In this document: positions 7,119-9,644 of the stretch, in pieces | Numbering within the stretch: the stretch's first letter is position 1 | How the letters are laid out: each line of letters opens with the position of its first letter | The notes under the pieces: generated by a model | Told to the model about the DNA's origin: nothing | What the model saw: the letters and a program-made list of their open reading frames with translations, nothing else | The model's database searches: none | Made by a program: the position numbers and the translations under genes | Source: an uncultured Coprococcus sp. | Lineage (GTDB): Bacteria > Bacillota > Clostridia > Lachnospirales > Lachnospiraceae | Length of the DNA: 9,644 bases | Direction of reading: 5' to 3' | NCBI GenBank assembly: GCA_900557435.1 | Contig: USSH01000075.1 | Location: 1 to 9,644, forward strand

Positions 7119-7152
7119 AAAAATGACCATACCTCATATGAAGTATGGTCAT
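7119..7152 (-). terminator. Intrinsic terminator of the toxin-antitoxin operon
   Basis: A perfect 10-bp stem, ATGACCATAC (7123-7132) with GTATGGTCAT (7143-7152), encloses a 10-nt loop that itself contains TCATATGA. On the minus strand the stem is followed by TTTTT (7123-7119). It lies 20 bp after the toxin stop codon. Confidence 0.85.
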
Positions 7153-7172
7153 CTAATAAACCGTTATATTAC

Positions 7173-7475
7173 TCAGATATTTCGTCCCTGGTACTGAACG
7201 GTTACTATATATACTCTATTTTGTTCCTTATCAATCTTGAATATTATGATGTAGTTATCTACTATCAGTTGCTTATATCCTTTTCCAGCAAATTGCCCAA
7301 TCAAACGATCCTGATATGATTCAGGCAATTGTTCAAGTGATTTTATCGCATCCCATATCCTATCCGTTTGTCCCTTTGCATTCTCTGGGGACATCTTCTC
7401 AAGCGCTATATATGCATATATGTCATCAATATCACGAAAAGCTCTGGGATATAACATTACGCTGTATTTATCCAT
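7173..7475 (-). CDS. Type II toxin, ParE/RelE superfamily
   Basis: 100-aa protein with the ParE/RelE pattern: an N-terminal strand (YSVMLYPRAFRDIDDIYAYI), two helices (about residues 12-55), then strands with LIVDNYIIIFKID and VYIVTVQYQGRNI. ParE members poison DNA gyrase and RelE members cleave mRNA on the ribosome. The helical hairpin and the DNYIIIF-type strand lean toward ParE, but sequence alone does not decide. Its ATG lies inside the 3' end of the antitoxin gene, with 8 nt overlap (ATGGATAA), so translation is coupled to the antitoxin. A strong terminator follows. Confidence 0.9.
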   Translation of the reverse strand: MDKYSVMLYPRAFRDIDDIYAYIALEKMSPENAKGQTDRIWDAIKSLEQLPESYQDRLIGQFAGKGYKQLIVDNYIIIFKIDKEQNRVYIVTVQYQGRNI

Positions 7476-7731
7476 AGTATTTTTTGTTCAACCTTTCTAT
7501 AGCACCGTCTACTGATATAGGCTCAGCCCCATCCTCTACTTCTTTTTCAGCTTCATATATTGCCTGATCGATCCTGTTGATCTGTGCAAATTTTTCATAC
7601 AGCTCTGCACTCATTACAACTAAATCACTATATCCATTTTTTGTAATAAAAATAGGTTCCTGTTTCTTATGAGCTAATTCTGAAATCTCACTTGTATTTC
7701 GCAAATCTCTAATTGGCATAATAGTTGGCAT
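7468..7731 (-). CDS. Antitoxin, Phd/YefM family
   Basis: 87-aa antitoxin. The N-terminal half (MPIRDLRNTSEISELAHKK, then PIFITKNGYSDLVVMS) is the classic Phd/YefM DNA-binding fold; the C-terminal part (about 50-87) is acidic and would bind and neutralise the toxin. I chose ATG 7731 because AGAGGTG lies 6 bases upstream. A longer reading from ATG 7758 would begin 1 base after the predicted -10 box and upstream of the predicted transcription start, so it cannot be the normal start. It is first in the operon, the usual order for this family, and likely represses its own promoter through the palindrome at 7762-7781. Confidence 0.92.
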   Translation of the reverse strand: MPTIMPIRDLRNTSEISELAHKKQEPIFITKNGYSDLVVMSAELYEKFAQINRIDQAIYEAEKEVEDGAEPISVDGAIERLNKKYYG

Positions 7732-7759
7732 GATCAACACCTCTCTTTCTTGTGTCATT

Positions 7760-7788
7760 ATTGTAGCATAATTATGCTACACTGTAAA
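7760..7788 (-). promoter_or_regulatory. Toxin-antitoxin promoter with operator palindrome in its spacer
   Basis: Minus-strand promoter: -35 TTTACA (7788-7783), exact 17-bp spacer, -10 TACAAT (7765-7760), both 5/6 matches. The perfect 20-bp palindrome TGTAGCATAATTATGCTACA occupies 7762-7781, filling nearly all of the spacer and part of the -10. This is the expected geometry for autorepression by the antitoxin or the toxin-antitoxin complex. Confidence 0.85.
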
Positions 7789-7861
7789 TATATGATCTTA
7801 TGTCAACTGTCACCCCAATATGCGCATTCACATTATAAAACTGGTATCTTTATAGCATGTA

Positions 7862-7870
7862 TGGTACAAT
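7862..7870 (+). promoter_or_regulatory. Extended -10 promoter candidate for the HxlR gene
   Basis: TGGTACAAT gives an extended -10 (TG-n-TACAAT, with the hexamer at 7865-7870). No good -35 is seen at 17 bp. The predicted start near 7877 leaves a leader of about 47 nt. The divergent 7789-7923 region holds nothing else I can name. Confidence 0.45.
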
Positions 7871-7923
7871 ACGCCTATAAGTAACCAAAAGAAACCATTG
7901 TATTTTATCGAGAGGTAATTATC

Positions 7924-8253
7924 ATGAACGACAAATTAAAAGAATTGCCGGCATGCCCGGTTGAGACTACATTAAGCCTTATCGGCGACAAATGGAAGGT
8001 TCTGATCCTGAGAGATCTGATAACCGGCACAAAGAGATTTGGAGAACTGAAAAAATCCATCGGAACTGTTTCGCAAAAAGTTCTCACCGCTCAGCTCCGT
8101 GACATGGAGGAAAACGGACTTGTCCACAGAGAGGTGTATGCGGAGGTTCCGCCCAGAGTAGAATACTCACTGACTGAACTTGGTCAGAGTCTCCAGCCTG
8201 TGCTTGATGCAATGAGAAATTGGGGCGAGGATTATAAAAGCAAGAATGCCTGA
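7924..8253 (+). CDS. HxlR-family winged-helix transcriptional regulator
   Basis: 109-aa DNA-binding protein with the complete HxlR pattern: ACPVETTLSLIGDKWKVLIL (10-29), the recognition region RFGELKKSIGTVSQKVLTAQL, the DMEENGLVHREVY wing, and YSLTELGQSLQPVLDAM at the end. Cys11 in the CPVE motif is the conserved position that in characterised members such as YodB and HypR senses disulfide or electrophile stress; a redox-sensing role here is inference. The ATG follows GAGAGG with 8 bases between. HxlR regulators often control a neighbouring oxidoreductase, but the divergent neighbour is a toxin-antitoxin operon with its own operator, so the target is not evident in this window. An intrinsic terminator follows. 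Confidence 0.93.
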   Translation: MNDKLKELPACPVETTLSLIGDKWKVLILRDLITGTKRFGELKKSIGTVSQKVLTAQLRDMEENGLVHREVYAEVPPRVEYSLTELGQSLQPVLDAMRNWGEDYKSKNA

Positions 8254-8277
8254 AAACGACATTGTTATATAAAAGAA

Positions 8278-8318
8278 GGGCTGGCTGCCCTGTTTAGAGC
8301 AGTCGGCCCAATTATTTT
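8278..8318 (+). terminator. Intrinsic terminator after the HxlR gene
   Basis: An 11-bp stem (8278-8288 GGGCTGGCTGC with 8299-8309 GCAGTCGGCCC) includes two G-U wobbles, has a 10-nt loop, and is followed by AATTATTTT. On the opposite side AAAAGAA precedes the stem, so it may also work weakly on the minus strand for the convergent membrane-protein gene. Confidence 0.8.
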
Positions 8319-8328
8319 CATACGAGAC

Positions 8329-8350
8329 GGGGTCAGGCACCTCCGTCCCC
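8329..8350. repeat. Palindromic intergenic repeat, copy 5 (decayed left arm)
   Basis: GGGGTCAGGCACCTCCGTCCCC matches the loop (GGTCAGGCA variant) and the complete right arm of the repeat in forward orientation. The left arm is degenerate: GAGACGG stands where GGGGACGGAGG is expected, so the long stem cannot form. It sits between a terminator and the 3' end of a convergent gene. Confidence 0.75.
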
Positions 8351-8389
8351 CCGACTCGCAAATCAACTATTCTTAGCCGACAAGTTCGT

Positions 8390-8860
8390 CTAATTCCCGC
8401 TTAACGTTCTCAAGTTCCATCCTGTAATCTGCCAGATGTCTTTCTCCTGTTTTATCCTATAAACATAATTGCTGGTATCCTGGGAAGTTCCTTTCTTCTC
8501 CTGACGACAGTGAACGTACATAGGTATCTCTTTTGCGGCACGCCTTATCACATAGGCTATGAACGAAACCACCACAGCCCCAACAATGATAAACAAATAC
8601 GTCTGTGCAACAAACCTGTAAACTATAAGCGCTGCATTTGCCGCTATATAAGCAAATATTCCCACAACAACCAGAAGCAATATCATGGTGATCTTGAAAT
8701 TTTTCAGCAGCTCCAAGTATTTTAACTCATAGGCAGCTATTTTTTTCTCGGACTCAGAGATTAAATTCTCTATATCCCGGATTTTCGCCGTGAGCTGCTC
8801 TCTGCGATATTCATCACCTATTTCCTCATTTAACTTTTCCTGTGATACCGACAAATGCAT
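8390..8860 (-). CDS. Small membrane protein with N-terminal coiled coil, two transmembrane helices, probable C-terminal frameshift
   Basis: I do not recognise a family. The first ~50 residues are charged and helical (EKLNEEIGDEYRREQLTAKI...), probably a coiled coil. Two hydrophobic segments follow (ITMILLLVVVGIFAYIAANAALIVY and TYLFIIVGAVVVSFIAYVI), then a basic cytoplasmic tail. I chose ATG 8860 because AAGGAG lies 8 bases upstream; a GTG at 8869 is too close to that site. The frame as read ends at 8390 with an atypical tail (KDIWQITGWNLRTLSGN). From the A-run at 8453-8450 the neighbouring frame instead reads TGERHLADYRMELENVKREL and a few more residues to TAA at 8375-8373, a far more protein-like helical ending. 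The intact product would then be about 162 aa. The start lies 15 bp after the histidine kinase stop, so the two genes are probably co-transcribed. Confidence 0.75.
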   Translation of the reverse strand: MHLSVSQEKLNEEIGDEYRREQLTAKIRDIENLISESEKKIAAYELKYLELLKNFKITMILLLVVVGIFAYIAANAALIVYRFVAQTYLFIIVGAVVVSFIAYVIRRAAKEIPMYVHCRQEKKGTSQDTSNYVYRIKQEKDIWQITGWNLRTLSGN

Positions 8861-8875
8861 AAATCCCACTCCTTC

Positions 8876-9644
8876 TTATTTAAACATCAATCTCACTTCA
8901 ACCCCATCATCGACATTCTTCATCTCACAGCCAAATCCATGCCTGTCCATGATGGTCTTGACGATCGAGAGTCCAAGCCCGGTGCCCTTGTGTCCGTGGC
9001 GGCTATTGTCCCCCTTAACAAATGGCTTCCACACATCTTCCAGCATGTCCTTATCAAGTGATTCGCTGGAATTGACAAATGACACTTCTTTGTCAGAGAG
9101 CTCCACCGCGATGTGTCCGCCGTCAGTCACATACTTGACAGCGTTATCCATAATGTTGACAACAGCCTGATACATCAGAGCTTCATCCGCAGAGACCGTG
9201 CATGCCCCCGATATATCAATCTGCACGTTTTTCTCCGATATTTTCTCATTATATATCTGTGCCACAGTGTCAACTATGCCTGCCACATCCACTTCTGTCT
9301 TTTTGAGCTTTGTATCCACATCCTCTGCCTTAGCCATATCCAGTATAGTCGCAACCTGCGTATTCATCTGTCTGACCTCATCCAGTATGCCGTCCATATA
9401 ATACTGGTTCTTCTCAGGATTTGTGCCAGCCTTGAGATTTTCAGCGTAAAGTGAGATGACCGCCAGCGGACTCTTCAGATCGTGCGCCATAGCATTTGAC
9501 GTGGTACGCCTGTACTGCTCCATGTCATATGCAGATTTGTATGATCTGTACAATACATAGGCTATTGCAAGTGAAACAAGCGTGCTCAGCAGTGCTATTC
9601 CTATCCACGTAGCAATTATCAGTTTTCCAAATGTAGACTTTATA
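8876..9644 (-). CDS. Sensor histidine kinase, 3' part (5' end beyond window)
   Basis: C-terminal ~255 residues of a membrane-bound two-component sensor. The frame is open to the right edge of the window and begins there with a transmembrane helix (KLIIATWIGIALLSTLVSLA and on to YVLYRS). The phosphoacceptor H-box is AHDLKSPLAVISLYAENL (His at 9484-9482). The N-box lies in YQAVVNIMDNAVKYVTDGG, the F-box in WKPFVKGD, and the G2 box is GTGLGLSIVK. A canonical DxGxG G1 motif is replaced by VSFVNSSE, a variation common in Gram-positive kinases. The response regulator gene is probably further upstream, to the right of the window. The signal cannot be inferred because the sensor domain is outside. 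Its stop codon overlaps the ribosome binding site region of the downstream membrane protein gene. Confidence 0.93.
   Translation of the reverse strand, partial: IKSTFGKLIIATWIGIALLSTLVSLAIAYVLYRSYKSAYDMEQYRRTTSNAMAHDLKSPLAVISLYAENLKAGTNPEKNQYYMDGILDEVRQMNTQVATILDMAKAEDVDTKLKKTEVDVAGIVDTVAQIYNEKISEKNVQIDISGACTVSADEALMYQAVVNIMDNAVKYVTDGGHIAVELSDKEVSFVNSSESLDKDMLEDVWKPFVKGDNSRHGHKGTGLGLSIVKTIMDRHGFGCEMKNVDDGVEVRLMFK

Noticed and set aside
7074..7886. Shared heptamer AGTAACC/GGTTACT near the flavin gene (7074-7080) and the HxlR gene (7880-7886) as a common operator
   Set aside because: It also occurs inside the toxin gene, and about one chance occurrence per window is expected for any 7-mer on both strands.

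Overview
The window looks like a chromosomal segment of an anaerobic Gram-positive gut-type bacterium, most likely a Lachnospiraceae/Clostridia member. The reasons are moderate GC content with strong AGGAGG-type ribosome binding sites, a class I hybrid cluster protein of the strict-anaerobe type, a fused permease/substrate-binding osmolyte-type transporter, a SirTM-type sirtuin next to a cysteine-rich macrodomain, and a palindromic repeat built on GGGGACGGAGG...CCTCCGTCCCC scattered between genes. The taxonomic call is inference from gene content only.

Layout. (1) 1-1871: hybrid cluster protein gene (hcp, + strand), preceded by one palindromic repeat and ended by another that starts directly after its stop codon. 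(2) 1881-3720, minus strand: macrodomain gene followed by a class M sirtuin gene, i.e. a predicted protein ADP-ribosylation writer and eraser. (3) 3754-3920: a cluster of palindromic repeats. (4) 3924-6915, minus strand: a predicted three-gene operon of a flavin-type split-barrel/2[4Fe-4S] ferredoxin fusion, a quaternary-amine (osmoprotectant, or possibly ergothioneine) ABC permease/binding-protein fusion, and its ATPase. The permease/binding-protein gene carries two in-frame nonsense codons 22 codons apart and is scored as a pseudogene. (5) 7119-7788, minus strand: a complete Phd/YefM-ParE/RelE toxin-antitoxin module with terminator, promoter and a perfect 20-bp operator palindrome in the promoter spacer. 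(6) 7862-8350, plus strand: an HxlR-family regulator with a conserved redox-type cysteine, its terminator and a decayed repeat. (7) 8373-9644, minus strand: a sensor histidine kinase that runs off the right edge and, downstream of it, a small two-helix membrane protein whose last ~25 codons appear frameshifted.

How the genes relate. Several products belong to redox or nitrosative stress biology by family (Hcp, class M sirtuin with macrodomain, flavin/Fe-S fusion, HxlR regulator), but they sit in separate transcription units and no shared regulatory site could be shown. The most solid unusual observations are the double-nonsense transporter gene, the sirtuin/macrodomain pair without visible GcvH-L/LplA partners, the oriented palindromic repeat family with a compound cluster, and the apparent one-base frameshift at an A-run in the membrane protein gene. 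No phage, IS transposase, CRISPR array, tRNA or rRNA was seen.
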